Assembly (NCBI GenBank): GCA_045647745.1 | Contig: JAZRMQ010000029.1 | Coordinates: forward strand, 1-64,000 | Direction: 5' to 3' | Source of the DNA: HGM04593 sp045647745 | GTDB lineage: Bacteria > Bacteroidota > Bacteroidia > Bacteroidales > Bacteroidaceae | Length of the DNA: 64,000 bases | Part shown: positions 27,401 through 34,995 of the stretch, in pieces | How the letters are laid out: every line of letters starts with the position of its first letter | Numbering within the stretch: position 1 is the first letter of the stretch | The notes under the pieces: model-generated | The model's database searches: none | Seen by the model: only the letters and a program-made list of their open reading frames with translations | What the model was told of the DNA's origin: nothing | Translations under genes and position numbers: made by a program

Positions 27401-27433
27401 ATGTATTTCAATTTAAAGAACGGAATGGAGTAA
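24428..27433 (+). CDS. hsdR: Type I restriction-modification system, endonuclease/translocase subunit
   Basis: Motor and nuclease subunit that translocates and cuts unmodified DNA. The N-terminal PD-(D/E)xK nuclease motif shows Asp136 (IDIVLS) and E150-L-K152 (VALELKN). Helicase motif I is SAGSGKS at residues 311-317, and motif II DEAH (IIVDEAHSSQSGKS) is near residue 420. Motif III reads FTATPKPKT. A C-terminal helical assembly domain follows. At 1001 residues it is full length with no disruption, so the system is predicted to be active. It is the last gene of the hsdM-hsdS-HEPN-hsdR operon. Confidence 0.97.
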   Translation: METKEKNFENDIEAYLLSHGYIKGNQDTYDKSRAIDMPVLISFIQTTQPKMWQRYINVYGEKAEKQLYTIFQQNVEQNGLVHVLRYGVKDRGMELRFAYFAPASNLNEELVQKYNSNILTCTRQFAYSTQNHNTIDIVLSLNGIPVVALELKNQLTGQSVDNAKRQFMYDRDEKEFCFHFNNRFLVYFAVDLYEVAMATHLQGANTYFLPFNQGSNGAGNVGDGGNPKCENGYATSYLWERVLSPEMLLSIFQRYISKQTSESISLVNGRKVTKKKTILIFPRYHQLDVVEKLVADTKKTKEGRNYLLQHSAGSGKSNEIAWLAYRLASLHNEEDKEMFQSVFVITDRRVLNKQLQNTILGFEHYEGQIATITDKDNSTVLKNAINDKKRIIITTLHRFPLIYKELDNHKGKQFAIIVDEAHSSQSGKSAEKLKAALADTDEALREWAEIESVTGYTEDDMDKLSALLTQGQHKNQYFYAFTATPKPKTLQTFGEKKGEVYDAFHHYSMRQAIDEGFILDVLKYYTTLETSYKVTKTISDNPEFDEPPATKAIKDYHDNHQFVIEQKIALIVEKIREVTLKKIDGKGKAMVISPSRAHAVRYFFAMKDYCKKQGYTDVNPLVAFSGAVSYNGVEYTEPQLNSTEELKISENALPMYFASDMFNVLIVAEKYQTGFDEPQLHSMFVDKRLKGVKAVQTLSRLNRCCKGKIDTYVLDFANTADNIKESFQPFYEETWLGDEVDVNIVYKYLNELKAYHLWSVDTEEKVFEVYSTTQEMGKLTSLFKPVMEDYNSLDEEDKFKVRSLVRNFNRFYSYMAQIVRTFDVELYKTYIFTELLYKLLPKTPHAKVDLTGKLALEHNKLSEAFSGSIVMESTAEYKTLKGETGGSGNRTEEKKDLLGNIIEKINLMYHGNFTEADRVIVETIYDAMKKEEKKLSKQAKNSDVNMFAQNIFPKVFEKIAQDCYVQQMDAFAKLFEEPSFYGKVMEEMGRAMYFNLKNGME

Positions 27434-27464
27434 CTGTGTTAATGATGCAATGATTTTGTTGTAT

Positions 27465-27493
27465 TAGCCCCAACGCATAATGCGTCGGGGCTA
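27465..27493 (+). terminator. Terminator after hsdR
   Basis: A hairpin with 7-bp outer (27465-27471 with 27487-27493) and 6-bp inner stems, broken by one A-C mismatch, 31 nt after hsdR. T-rich sequence follows only weakly, so efficiency is uncertain. Confidence 0.6.
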
Positions 27494-27542
27494 TTATGTT
27501 AAAAACGCCCAATATAATGTTGATATCTTTTTGCTGTTTTCT

Positions 27543-27574
27543 ATTGATATGGCTGCGCTGTGGTAGTATATTTG
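27543..27574 (+). promoter_or_regulatory. Promoter of the HNH endonuclease gene
   Basis: ATTG (27543-27546), 20-nt spacer and an exact TATATTTG -7 box (27567-27574), 42 nt before the start codon. It implies transcription separate from the hsd operon. Confidence 0.6.
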
Positions 27575-27616
27575 TAATAACTTAACTTCTTGACTTTCAC
27601 TGAATAAATTTTCATT

Positions 27617-28846
27617 ATGGCACTTACTGTAGTATCGCAACTAGATAAGGTTATATATATAGATTTGTATTACTTTGAGGAATATAAAATATTGGCGGGT
27701 GTATTTGCCTGTGATGTGGATTGTTTAATAAATAGAATACAAGTTGCAGATGAAGAGTATAAGGCGCGTTTAAAAAAGATGATTGAAATCACTTTTGATG
27801 GTCGCCGTCTAAATAATATTAAATCCCAACTAAATGAAATTCCATTTAATAGTAAGTTTATAGTTTTGCATGGTTATTTTGATGAGGAGTATTTCTTGTC
27901 TGCGTTGAAACGCGAAGTTTATAAATTAAATAATTTCAAGGCGTACACATCACGGCTATCTCAAATATATGAACTGTTTACATTGTATAGAACTTTTGCT
28001 TTTAATGGAGAAGGAGAAAAAACATACATAGGAGAAAGGGATAAAGAAAAACGAGTTTGCCGCTTTTGTGGCAAGAAAATTCCAGAGGTATCGTTTAGTG
28101 GCAGCAAGTCTCATGCAATAAGCGAATTTCTTGGTAATAAAATTGAGGAATGCAATACTTGTAATTCAGAATTTGGAAAGACTATTGAACCGGAATTCTC
28201 AAGGATGTTATCTCCTATGTTGTCGATGTTTAATATAAAAGGCAAGAAAGGATATAGAAAAACGCGTGGAAAGAACTTTGTTATAGAGCATCGCAAACCA
28301 TCTGATGAGAAGTTGTTTTGTCTGAAGTTTGAATATCAAGGAGAAGTTATTGATGGGGTAAGGTACTTTGATGCGACATCTATAAAATACGTTCCTCAGG
28401 ATGTTTATAAATGTTTGTGCAAATATGTGATAAGTCTTATCGATAGTAAATATCTTCCATATTTTCAGGAAACCATAAACTGGATAAAATCTCCTACAAG
28501 ATATTGTAAGTTGCCAAAGATTGCAATAAGTAGTTATGGAATATACCCGGTTCCATGTCTGAAAGTTTGCATACGCATGGATAATAACTACGATGTGCCA
28601 TATTGTATAGCTGTACTCTCCACATGTAATGAAGAGTATGCCTTTATAGTTCCGTTCTGTAACAAAGACAAATATAACTTTACGACATTAAAAAGATGTA
28701 TGAAATTCAAAGAGATTGTTCGTTCATCTTCTCCAATTAAAAAATGGGAATTTGAAGACTTCTCATATTCAACAAAACGCCCTTGCCCGAATAGTTTGAG
28801 TTTTAAAGTCGAAGAAGGTAATGAACGATATTTTGGACTGGAATAG
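27617..28846 (+). CDS. HNH endonuclease-domain protein
   Basis: A 409-residue protein with a zinc-stabilised HNH module in the middle: C148-x2-C151, His166 (KSHAISEFLGN), Asn174, and C179-x2-C182 followed by Asn183. This resembles stand-alone HNH nucleases of defence islands. The N-terminal 140 residues and C-terminal 220 residues match nothing I know; they may bind a target or a partner. The coding sequence is markedly AT-rich relative to the core genes, suggesting recent acquisition. It has its own promoter directly after the type I system, so a defence role is likely but unproven. Confidence 0.75.
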   Translation: MALTVVSQLDKVIYIDLYYFEEYKILAGVFACDVDCLINRIQVADEEYKARLKKMIEITFDGRRLNNIKSQLNEIPFNSKFIVLHGYFDEEYFLSALKREVYKLNNFKAYTSRLSQIYELFTLYRTFAFNGEGEKTYIGERDKEKRVCRFCGKKIPEVSFSGSKSHAISEFLGNKIEECNTCNSEFGKTIEPEFSRMLSPMLSMFNIKGKKGYRKTRGKNFVIEHRKPSDEKLFCLKFEYQGEVIDGVRYFDATSIKYVPQDVYKCLCKYVISLIDSKYLPYFQETINWIKSPTRYCKLPKIAISSYGIYPVPCLKVCIRMDNNYDVPYCIAVLSTCNEEYAFIVPFCNKDKYNFTTLKRCMKFKEIVRSSSPIKKWEFEDFSYSTKRPCPNSLSFKVEEGNERYFGLE

Positions 28847-28870
28847 CATTTGTACACAATGAATGATAGT

Positions 28871-28886
28871 TTGCCGGTATCGGCAA
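28871..28886. promoter_or_regulatory. Operator palindrome 1 upstream of fic
   Basis: TTGCCGGTATCGGCAA, a 16-bp near-perfect palindrome, begins 52 bp upstream of operator 2. It is followed by a decayed -7-like TATAATTT, so it looks like a duplicated promoter-operator unit. Confidence 0.7.
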
Positions 28887-28922
28887 GAAATTCTATAATT
28901 TCATTGCTTTTCTTCTCAAAGT

Positions 28923-28954
28923 TTGCCGATATCGGCAAGAAAATGCTATATTTG
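28923..28954 (+). promoter_or_regulatory. fic promoter with operator palindrome 2
   Basis: The perfect palindrome TTGCCGATATCGGCAA (28923-28938) occupies the -33 region of a promoter whose -7 box TATATTTG (28947-28954) is exact. Binding here should block RNA polymerase. A half-site TTGCCGATA recurs at 28976-28984, just before the chosen start codon, at nearly the same 53-bp spacing. Confidence 0.7.
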
Positions 28955-28986
28955 CATTGTTTTTAATGAATAAAATTGCCGATAGT

Positions 28987-29874
28987 ATGGATTATATTTC
29001 TGTTGCTGAATTTGCCAAAAGGTATGGTGTGGCGGAGCGCACGGTGCGTAATCATTGTTCCAATGGTAGGATACCGGGGGCGGTGCTTGTTGGCAAGACT
29101 TGGAGTGTGCCTTGTGATGCTGTGCTGCCTGCGCGTAAGGCGCGTCAGCGCAAGGCTATGCCGTTACTCGTAGCTCTTAAGGAGCAGAAGGATGCAGGCC
29201 TGAAGGGTGGAATATATCATCGCACGCAGGTTGACTTGACTTATAACTCGAACCACATTGAGGGTAGCCGCTTGACGCACGAACAGACGCGTTTTATCTT
29301 TGAGACAAACACAGTTGGTGTTGAGAATAACACAATACGTGTTGATGACATCATTGAGACGACAAACCATTTCCGTTGTATTGATTTTATCATTGACAAT
29401 GCCGAAGTGCGTTTGAATGAGGGTGTTATAAAGAGGCTTCACGCTATGTTGAAGTCGGGTACTACTGACAGCAACAAGGATTGGTTTGCTGTGGGGGAGT
29501 ACAAGCGTTTGCCGAATGAGGTGGGTGGCAATGATACCGTAGCGCCCGAGGATGTTCCACACGCGATGCAGGCGTTGCTAAAAGAGTATAATGTCATAAA
29601 GAACAAGTCGTTTGAGGATATTATTGATTTTCATCAACGCTTTGAGGCTATACATCCGTTCCAGGATGGTAATGGCCGAGTGGGGCGTTTGATTATGTTC
29701 AAGGAGTGCCTGGCCTGTGGCTTTGTGCCCTTTATTATTACCGATGAACTGAAATTCTTCTATTATCGTGGATTGCAGCAGTGGAAGAGTGTTCGCGGTT
29801 ATCTGCTTGACACTTGCCTCACCGCGCAGGATAACTACAAGGCTTTGCTTGACTATTTCAGGATTGAATATTGA
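28987..29874 (+). CDS. Fic-family AMP-transferase with N-terminal HTH domain
   Basis: Predicted to transfer AMP from ATP to protein hydroxyls. With the start at 28987 it has 295 residues. Residues 1-48 form an excisionase/MerR-like DNA-binding domain (VAEFAKRYGVAERTVRNHC). The inhibitory helix motif S-x3-E-G is at 88-93 (SNHIEG). The canonical Fic motif HPFQDGNGRVGR begins at His223. An N-terminal inhibitory motif makes this a class II, self-restrained Fic. I prefer the ATG at 28987 over ATG 28966 because the HTH starts there and it leaves a short leader after the promoter. The HTH plus upstream palindromes suggests autorepression. The target protein is unknown. Confidence 0.9.
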   Translation: MDYISVAEFAKRYGVAERTVRNHCSNGRIPGAVLVGKTWSVPCDAVLPARKARQRKAMPLLVALKEQKDAGLKGGIYHRTQVDLTYNSNHIEGSRLTHEQTRFIFETNTVGVENNTIRVDDIIETTNHFRCIDFIIDNAEVRLNEGVIKRLHAMLKSGTTDSNKDWFAVGEYKRLPNEVGGNDTVAPEDVPHAMQALLKEYNVIKNKSFEDIIDFHQRFEAIHPFQDGNGRVGRLIMFKECLACGFVPFIITDELKFFYYRGLQQWKSVRGYLLDTCLTAQDNYKALLDYFRIEY

Positions 29875-29890
29875 TAGTGAGAATATACAA

Positions 29891-29926
29891 TAATCGCCGA
29901 TAGACATTTGTGACTATCGGCGATTA
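29891..29926 (+). terminator. Terminator after fic carrying the operator core
   Basis: A 13-bp perfect stem (29891-29903 with 29914-29926) 17 nt after the fic stop. Its arms contain GCCGATA and TATCGGC, the same half-sites as the upstream operators, so it could also bind the regulator. Confidence 0.65.
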
Positions 29927-30025
29927 TATTTGTTTCGGCTTTTACAACATCAACTCTCCGCAACCCGCGCGGCACAACCAGAGTTTTAATCAAATCCTTA
30001 GCTTTCCTCTTTTCGTCTTGACCTT

Positions 30026-32230
30026 TCAACTTACAATGAGGTCTCTCAGCAGCAGCAATTCGTTTTCGCTTACTCCACGAGAAATTAAAGTTTCGCTGTC
30101 GTGCATAATCTGCTCGGCTACTTTGTCGGCGCTACCACATATTTGCTTTGCTTTTTCATAAAATTCCAAAGCTTGGGTGTTGTTGTGGTTTACCCATTCA
30201 AGGTGTCCTGCATTGAGGTAGTCCTCGTAGCTCGGGGAGGGATTTGCGTGCAGGCGTTTGTAGTAATTGCGTGCCTGCTCGTCTTTGCCGGTGATGAATG
30301 AGCACCAAGCGATGGCGCGTGTGGCACGCAGGGAGCCGGGCTTTAGGAATTCTACTTTGTAGAAACGTGTAAAGGCTTCTTCGTACTGTTTCATCGTTGC
30401 AAAGCTTTCGCCTGTCTGCAGTAGCAGTGAAATGTTCTCCGGGGCAAGTTCTTCGGCCATCTGGTAATATCCAAGAGCGTTGTCAAACTCTCCTTGCATA
30501 CGATAGCACTGGGCTATGTGGCGCAGTGTCCATAATGTGTCGGGCTTTACAATATCGGCTTTGGTGTAGTAGTCGATGGCCTCTTTGTAACGGCGCTCTT
30601 TTTGCAGGCAGTAGCCCATCTCTTGGAAGAATTGTGCATCGCAATCGCCGTTTTTTTCGAATAGCTTGCCGGCATTGTAGGCTTCGCTGTAATACTCTTT
30701 TTCTACAAGGTAGCGGAATGTGCGCAGTACGGCGTTGTTGTCACTGATGAGTGGTGCCAGAGTTTTGCTCTCGAGCAGGTTGAGCTGCATTGTGAACGGG
30801 TCCTTGAACTCTCCTCGGAAATTTGAGACTTTGAAGAAACGGTAAAGGTCCTGAATGTATTGGTTGCTCTCTATTTCTGCCATCTTCTCTTTGTTGGCCA
30901 ATGCGTGTGTCTCGGCATCTTCGATGGCTGCCGACTCTTCGCCGCCGAGTTGCCCCATAAGCATATCGCGTTGCTCTGCGGGAACGCGCTGAAGGGTGAA
31001 GCAGAACGAATATTTATCGCTGTTGCAGAATACCGGTGACTTGCATATTGCGCCGATGAGTGTTTGTGTGCCGTTGTTGTCGTTGGGGAGCAGGTCGCTG
31101 ATGCCGGGCATTTTTGTGTCAAAGGGGCGTAGCCAGTTGCTTATCTCGCTAAAGAAGGGGTAGTTCTTTAGCTGGGAGAAGGTGCTCATATATACATCGG
31201 CGCCCTCAATTTGCCATTTGGTCATCTCCTCGATTTTGCTTTTTATGTCATCCTCCTCAATCCACTTGCTCCACTCGGGGTTCTTGTCTTCGTCGCTCTC
31301 AATCTCTTTGAGAATGTCGATGCTTAGCTTGCCGTTGAGCTTTTGCGAGTTTTTCATCATTGCCGGGATAATCTCTTCGCGCATCTTGCGGTCTATTTTT
31401 TGTGTCTCGCGGCAACGTAGCAGTTGAATCTGTATGGTTTGTATGTGGCGCATTGCTGTAGTGTTGTCGCGCAGTGTGTCGAGTGCGGCTTTTAGTGTGG
31501 GGTAGTGGGCAATGCGCTGTTCATATTCAAAAAGTGTTATCACAATGCCGGTTATTGCACGCACGGCAAGTGATGGGTGGCTGTTTACAGCAATATTGCA
31601 AAGTGTCTCAACCTTTATGGGCTCGAAACATTTGAGTGCGCTCAGTGTTATTGCACTTACCGCTGTGGCGCGGTCGTGGATACTTATCTCTTCGTCATTT
31701 ATAATGCTGATTACTTTTTCGGCGTCGCCTCTGCTCCAGCCGATGCTGCTCCAGATGGTTGCAAACAGCTCGGGTAACAGCCTTTCGTGTTCTTGTGAAA
31801 GTTGTTCGCGCACTCCTTTGCAGTCGCTTGCAGGCAGATTTTCGATAACAGCAGAGTTTGCAGCATTCTCCTTCAGCCTCTCGTGTACTCCGCCAAGAGC
31901 TGCGAGGTTTTTGTATTTGCGGCGCATTTGGCAGTATACTTTTGTTGAGTGCTCTGTGAGCCTTGCAATGGCAATCTGGTCGTTGATGATATAGCAACGT
32001 CCGATAAGCTCTTCGTGCAGACGTTCCCTGTCGGGGTCGGGCATTCCTTTGCGCATATAATCAAGCATAAACTGATAGGCGGTCTGCATCTCGGTGAAGC
32101 GTGTGCGCAACTCCCAATCTTGCAGTTCGTCTATGTTGCCGGATAAAGTGTCGATGGCCTGTTTCAGCCTTTTGTCGGCAAGCAACCCTGTTACTTTACG
32201 CTGTATCTCTGTTATCTGTTTTTCCTCCAT
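30026..32230 (-). CDS. Tetratricopeptide-repeat protein, cytoplasmic
   Basis: A 734-residue protein with no signal peptide. The N-terminal 450 residues are largely helical with HEAT-like character and no recognised domain. Residues about 525-710 contain several TPR units (for example ALGYYQMAEELAPENISLL and EAIDYYTKADIVKPDTLWTL), which mediate protein-protein contacts. Proteins of this plan are seen in Bacteroidales, but I know no established function. It lies downstream of pgk in the same orientation, yet a hairpin between them (32265-32296) suggests separate transcription. Confidence 0.75.
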   Translation of the reverse strand: MEEKQITEIQRKVTGLLADKRLKQAIDTLSGNIDELQDWELRTRFTEMQTAYQFMLDYMRKGMPDPDRERLHEELIGRCYIINDQIAIARLTEHSTKVYCQMRRKYKNLAALGGVHERLKENAANSAVIENLPASDCKGVREQLSQEHERLLPELFATIWSSIGWSRGDAEKVISIINDEEISIHDRATAVSAITLSALKCFEPIKVETLCNIAVNSHPSLAVRAITGIVITLFEYEQRIAHYPTLKAALDTLRDNTTAMRHIQTIQIQLLRCRETQKIDRKMREEIIPAMMKNSQKLNGKLSIDILKEIESDEDKNPEWSKWIEEDDIKSKIEEMTKWQIEGADVYMSTFSQLKNYPFFSEISNWLRPFDTKMPGISDLLPNDNNGTQTLIGAICKSPVFCNSDKYSFCFTLQRVPAEQRDMLMGQLGGEESAAIEDAETHALANKEKMAEIESNQYIQDLYRFFKVSNFRGEFKDPFTMQLNLLESKTLAPLISDNNAVLRTFRYLVEKEYYSEAYNAGKLFEKNGDCDAQFFQEMGYCLQKERRYKEAIDYYTKADIVKPDTLWTLRHIAQCYRMQGEFDNALGYYQMAEELAPENISLLLQTGESFATMKQYEEAFTRFYKVEFLKPGSLRATRAIAWCSFITGKDEQARNYYKRLHANPSPSYEDYLNAGHLEWVNHNNTQALEFYEKAKQICGSADKVAEQIMHDSETLISRGVSENELLLLRDLIVS

Positions 32231-32264
32231 CTGTTGTTTCTCGGAAACGTGAACCGTTTATAAA

Positions 32265-32296
32265 CATAAACAGCGCGGTTGCCCACGCTGTTTATG
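32265..32296 (-). terminator. Terminator after pgk
   Basis: An 11-bp perfect stem (32265-32275 with 32286-32296), 20 nt downstream of the pgk stop on the minus strand. Confidence 0.65.
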
Positions 32297-32315
32297 GATT
32301 TATTGAATAATTGGA

Positions 32316-33566
32316 TTATTCGCCTTTGATAGCTGCAACACCCGGGAGAACCTTACCCTCGATTGCCTCGAGAAGAGCACCACCACCTGTTGAGATATAT
32401 GATACCTGATCGGCCATACCGAACTTGTTGATACAAGCTACTGAGTCACCACCACCGATGAGTGAGAAAGCACCGTTGGCAGTTGCCTTGCCGTTAGCCT
32501 CGGCGATAGCGCGTGAACCTGCTGTGAAGTTGTCGAACTCGAACACACCTGCAGGGCCGTTCCAAAGGATTGTCTTAGCGTCAACGATAGCAGCTGCAAA
32601 AGCCTCCTGAGCCTTTGGACCTGCATCCAAGCCTTCCCAACCTGCTGGGATAGCCTTTGCCGAGCAAACCTGTGTGTTTGCATCGTTAGAGAAGTCATCG
32701 GCAGCAATGCAATCCTCGGCAAGAACAAGGTTTACGCCCTTTGCCTTTGCCTGCTCCATAATGTTCAAAGCAAGGTCGAGCTTGTCGTCCTCAACGATAG
32801 AACGGCCAATCTCGCCACCCTGAGCCTTTGCAAAGGTATATGTCATACCACCGCAGAGGATGAGGTTGTCTACCTTATCCATCAAGTTCTCGATGATACC
32901 AATCTTTGTAGAAACCTTTGAACCACCCATAATAGCGGTGAAAGGACGCTTGATGTCCTTGAGGATGTTGTCAACAGCCTGAACCTCTTTCTCCATCAAG
33001 TAACCGAGCATCTTGTTGTCTGCATCAAAATAACCAGCAATAAGAGCTGTTGATGCGTGACGACGGTGTGCTGTTCCGAATGCGTCGTTGATATAGCAGT
33101 CTGCATAAGATGCGAGAGTCTTTGAGAACTCCTTCTGTGACTCCTTCATTGCTTTCTTTGCGTCGTTGTATGCTGGGTCCTCTTTATCGATACCAACAGG
33201 CTTGCCCTCCTCCTCGGGATAGAAACGGAGGTTCTCGAGCATCAAAACCTCGCCGGCCTTCAATGCTGCAGCAGCCTCGGCAGCCTTAGCACAATCGGGA
33301 GCGAACTGAACAGCAACACCCAATTTCTCTGAAACTGCGTCAACAATCTGGCTCAAAGAGTACTTTGCGTTAACCTTACCCTTTGGCTTGCCCATATGTG
33401 ACATAATGATGAGAGCGCCACCGTCGGCAAGAACCTTCTTCAATGTGGGAAGAGCACCGCGGATACGAGTGTCGTCAGTGATTTTACCCTCCTCGTTCAA
33501 GGGAACGTTGAAATCAACACGTACGATTGCCTTTTTACCGGCAAACTTGAAATTGTCAATTGTCAT
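32316..33566 (-). CDS. pgk: Phosphoglycerate kinase
   Basis: Glycolytic enzyme transferring phosphate from 1,3-bisphosphoglycerate to ADP. The 416 residues are full length. Motifs seen are RVDFNVPLNEEG (residues 15-26), the SHMGKPKGK substrate loop near 57, RHASTALIAGY near 170, GGSKVSTKIG near 216 and the C-terminal nucleotide loop GGGDSVACINKFG. The encoded protein is rich in Lys, Ala and Asp, and the codon choice is uniform, fitting a highly expressed gene. A TATCTTTG promoter box lies upstream. Confidence 0.98.
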   Translation of the reverse strand: MTIDNFKFAGKKAIVRVDFNVPLNEEGKITDDTRIRGALPTLKKVLADGGALIIMSHMGKPKGKVNAKYSLSQIVDAVSEKLGVAVQFAPDCAKAAEAAAALKAGEVLMLENLRFYPEEEGKPVGIDKEDPAYNDAKKAMKESQKEFSKTLASYADCYINDAFGTAHRRHASTALIAGYFDADNKMLGYLMEKEVQAVDNILKDIKRPFTAIMGGSKVSTKIGIIENLMDKVDNLILCGGMTYTFAKAQGGEIGRSIVEDDKLDLALNIMEQAKAKGVNLVLAEDCIAADDFSNDANTQVCSAKAIPAGWEGLDAGPKAQEAFAAAIVDAKTILWNGPAGVFEFDNFTAGSRAIAEANGKATANGAFSLIGGGDSVACINKFGMADQVSYISTGGGALLEAIEGKVLPGVAAIKGE

Positions 33567-33619
33567 AATTGAAATTTTATTGAGTTAATAATTAATAGTG
33601 TCTTTTTTCTGCAATATTG

Positions 33620-33627
33620 CAAAGATA
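33620..33627 (-). promoter_or_regulatory. pgk promoter, -7 element
   Basis: The minus strand reads TATCTTTG, an exact match to TAnnTTTG, 53 nt before the pgk start. The -33 element is weak. Confidence 0.5.
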
Positions 33628-33698
33628 ATTGTTTTTTATATAAAAGAGGTAATAATTAAAGAAAAAGTTGTTTGAGCCTTTTCTTTTCCTCTTTTCTT

Positions 33699-34343
33699 TC
33701 ATTTCTCGGCTTTTATATTCGTGGCGCAAACGTGCTTCAGTCCACAATTCTTGCAGTCAGGAGTGCGTGCCTTGCACACGTACCGGCCGTGCAGTATGAG
33801 CCAATGATGAGCCTTTGGAATAATATTCAACGGCAGATATTTCATTAGCTCTTTTTCAACGCTATAGGGGGTGGTGCAACGTTTGGGCACAAGCCCTATA
33901 CGATGGCTCACACGAAAAACGTGAGTGTCGACGGCCATAGCACTCTTGTCCCACACGACGGAAAGTATAACATTGGCAGTCTTGCGTCCTACGCCGGGCA
34001 GGGTGGTAAGCTCTTCGAGAGTGTCGGGTACCTCGCCTTTAAAGTCGCTGCACAACTTTTGTGCCATTCCAACAAGATGTTTGGCTTTGTTGTTGGGATA
34101 AGAGACGCTTTTTATATAGTTGTAAATTTCGTCGGGGTGAGCCTCGGCCATCTCCCAAGCTGTTGGGTAACGTGCGATAAGGTCGGGGGTGACCATATTC
34201 ACGCGTTTATCGGTGCATTGTGCCGAGAGGATGACGGCTACCAATAGGTCGAAGGGGGTGGAGTAGTCAAGCTCTGTCTCTGCTACAGGCATTGCGACCT
34301 CAAAATGTTCTATTACCTTATTATATAGTTCTTTTCTTTTCAT
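33699..34343 (-). CDS. nth: Endonuclease III (DNA glycosylase/AP lyase)
   Basis: Base-excision repair enzyme removing oxidised pyrimidines. The protein has the helix-hairpin-helix LPGVGRKTANVIL. The catalytic Lys is in LSAQCTDKRVN and the catalytic Asp in AVDTHVFRV. A C-terminal [4Fe-4S] cluster has C-x6-C-x2-C-x5-C spacing (CKARTPDCKNCGLKHVC). I chose ATG 34343 (MKRKELYNK) over an upstream TTG. The length of about 214 residues is normal. It is a single gene between pgk and the histidine phosphatase. Confidence 0.97.
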   Translation of the reverse strand: MKRKELYNKVIEHFEVAMPVAETELDYSTPFDLLVAVILSAQCTDKRVNMVTPDLIARYPTAWEMAEAHPDEIYNYIKSVSYPNNKAKHLVGMAQKLCSDFKGEVPDTLEELTTLPGVGRKTANVILSVVWDKSAMAVDTHVFRVSHRIGLVPKRCTTPYSVEKELMKYLPLNIIPKAHHWLILHGRYVCKARTPDCKNCGLKHVCATNIKAEK

Positions 34344-34444
34344 TTTAAGCAATCAATCTTTGCGAAAATACTTTTTAATTGCTGTTTTTCAAAATTTAAA
34401 AAGTAAAAAATGCAGAAAGAGTGCTACGCGACGGTATTGCATAT

Positions 34445-34482
34445 AATTAATTGAAGCGGCCTAACGGCCGCTTCAATTAATT
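34445..34482 (-). terminator. Terminator after the pheS operon
   Basis: A 17-bp perfect stem (34445-34461 with 34466-34482) with a 4-nt loop, starting 1 nt beyond the histidine phosphatase stop. Confidence 0.85.
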
Positions 34483-34483
34483 G

Positions 34484-34984
34484 TTATACTATAAATTCCC
34501 TTATTTCGCAATTACCAAAGAGTGTAACGTCGCGGTGGGTGACTCCTTTTATCTCAGCCTCCATTATGCGGCAGAAAAATCCGTGGCTGAATGCAAGGAT
34601 TTTCTTTCCGGGGTATTCGCGGCGCACCTTGTCGATGAATTTGTGAGCGCGCTCTTTCATTGATTCCTCGGTCTCCACCGTCTCGTTGTAGACTGCGCCT
34701 TTAATGGGCGTGCCGGCAAGGTTGCCAAGGTCGCGCTCGCGTAGCAGGGGCTCTTTTATAAAGGTGCACTCAATGCCTTCGAGCGCAATTTCGGCTGTGT
34801 CGAGACAGCGTTTGAGGTCGCTGCAAAGGACAACGTCAAATGTTAGCTCCGCAATGCGTGGACGCAACGTGAGCGCCTGCTCTTTGCCAAGCTCCGAGAG
34901 GTGTCCCGGTGTTTGTCCTTGGAACAATCCTTTGGAATTTTCTATTGTCTCGCCGTGGCGAGTCATATAAATGGTTGTTGCCAT
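34484..34984 (-). CDS. Histidine phosphatase (phosphoglycerate mutase-like) family protein
   Basis: A 166-residue protein of the histidine phosphatase superfamily. The RHGE motif with the phosphorylated His is at residues 9-12 (MTRHGET). The second conserved Arg is in CSDLKRCLDTA, the Glu in LRERDLGNLAG, and the second His in LAFSHGFFCR. It is shorter than cofactor-dependent phosphoglycerate mutases (about 230-250 residues), so it is better seen as a broad phosphatase such as CobC/PhoE-like. It lies 11 nt downstream of pheS, in the same operon. The substrate is unknown. Confidence 0.88.
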   Translation of the reverse strand: MATTIYMTRHGETIENSKGLFQGQTPGHLSELGKEQALTLRPRIAELTFDVVLCSDLKRCLDTAEIALEGIECTFIKEPLLRERDLGNLAGTPIKGAVYNETVETEESMKERAHKFIDKVRREYPGKKILAFSHGFFCRIMEAEIKGVTHRDVTLFGNCEIREFIV

Positions 34985-34995
34985 TGCGTGGGGTG

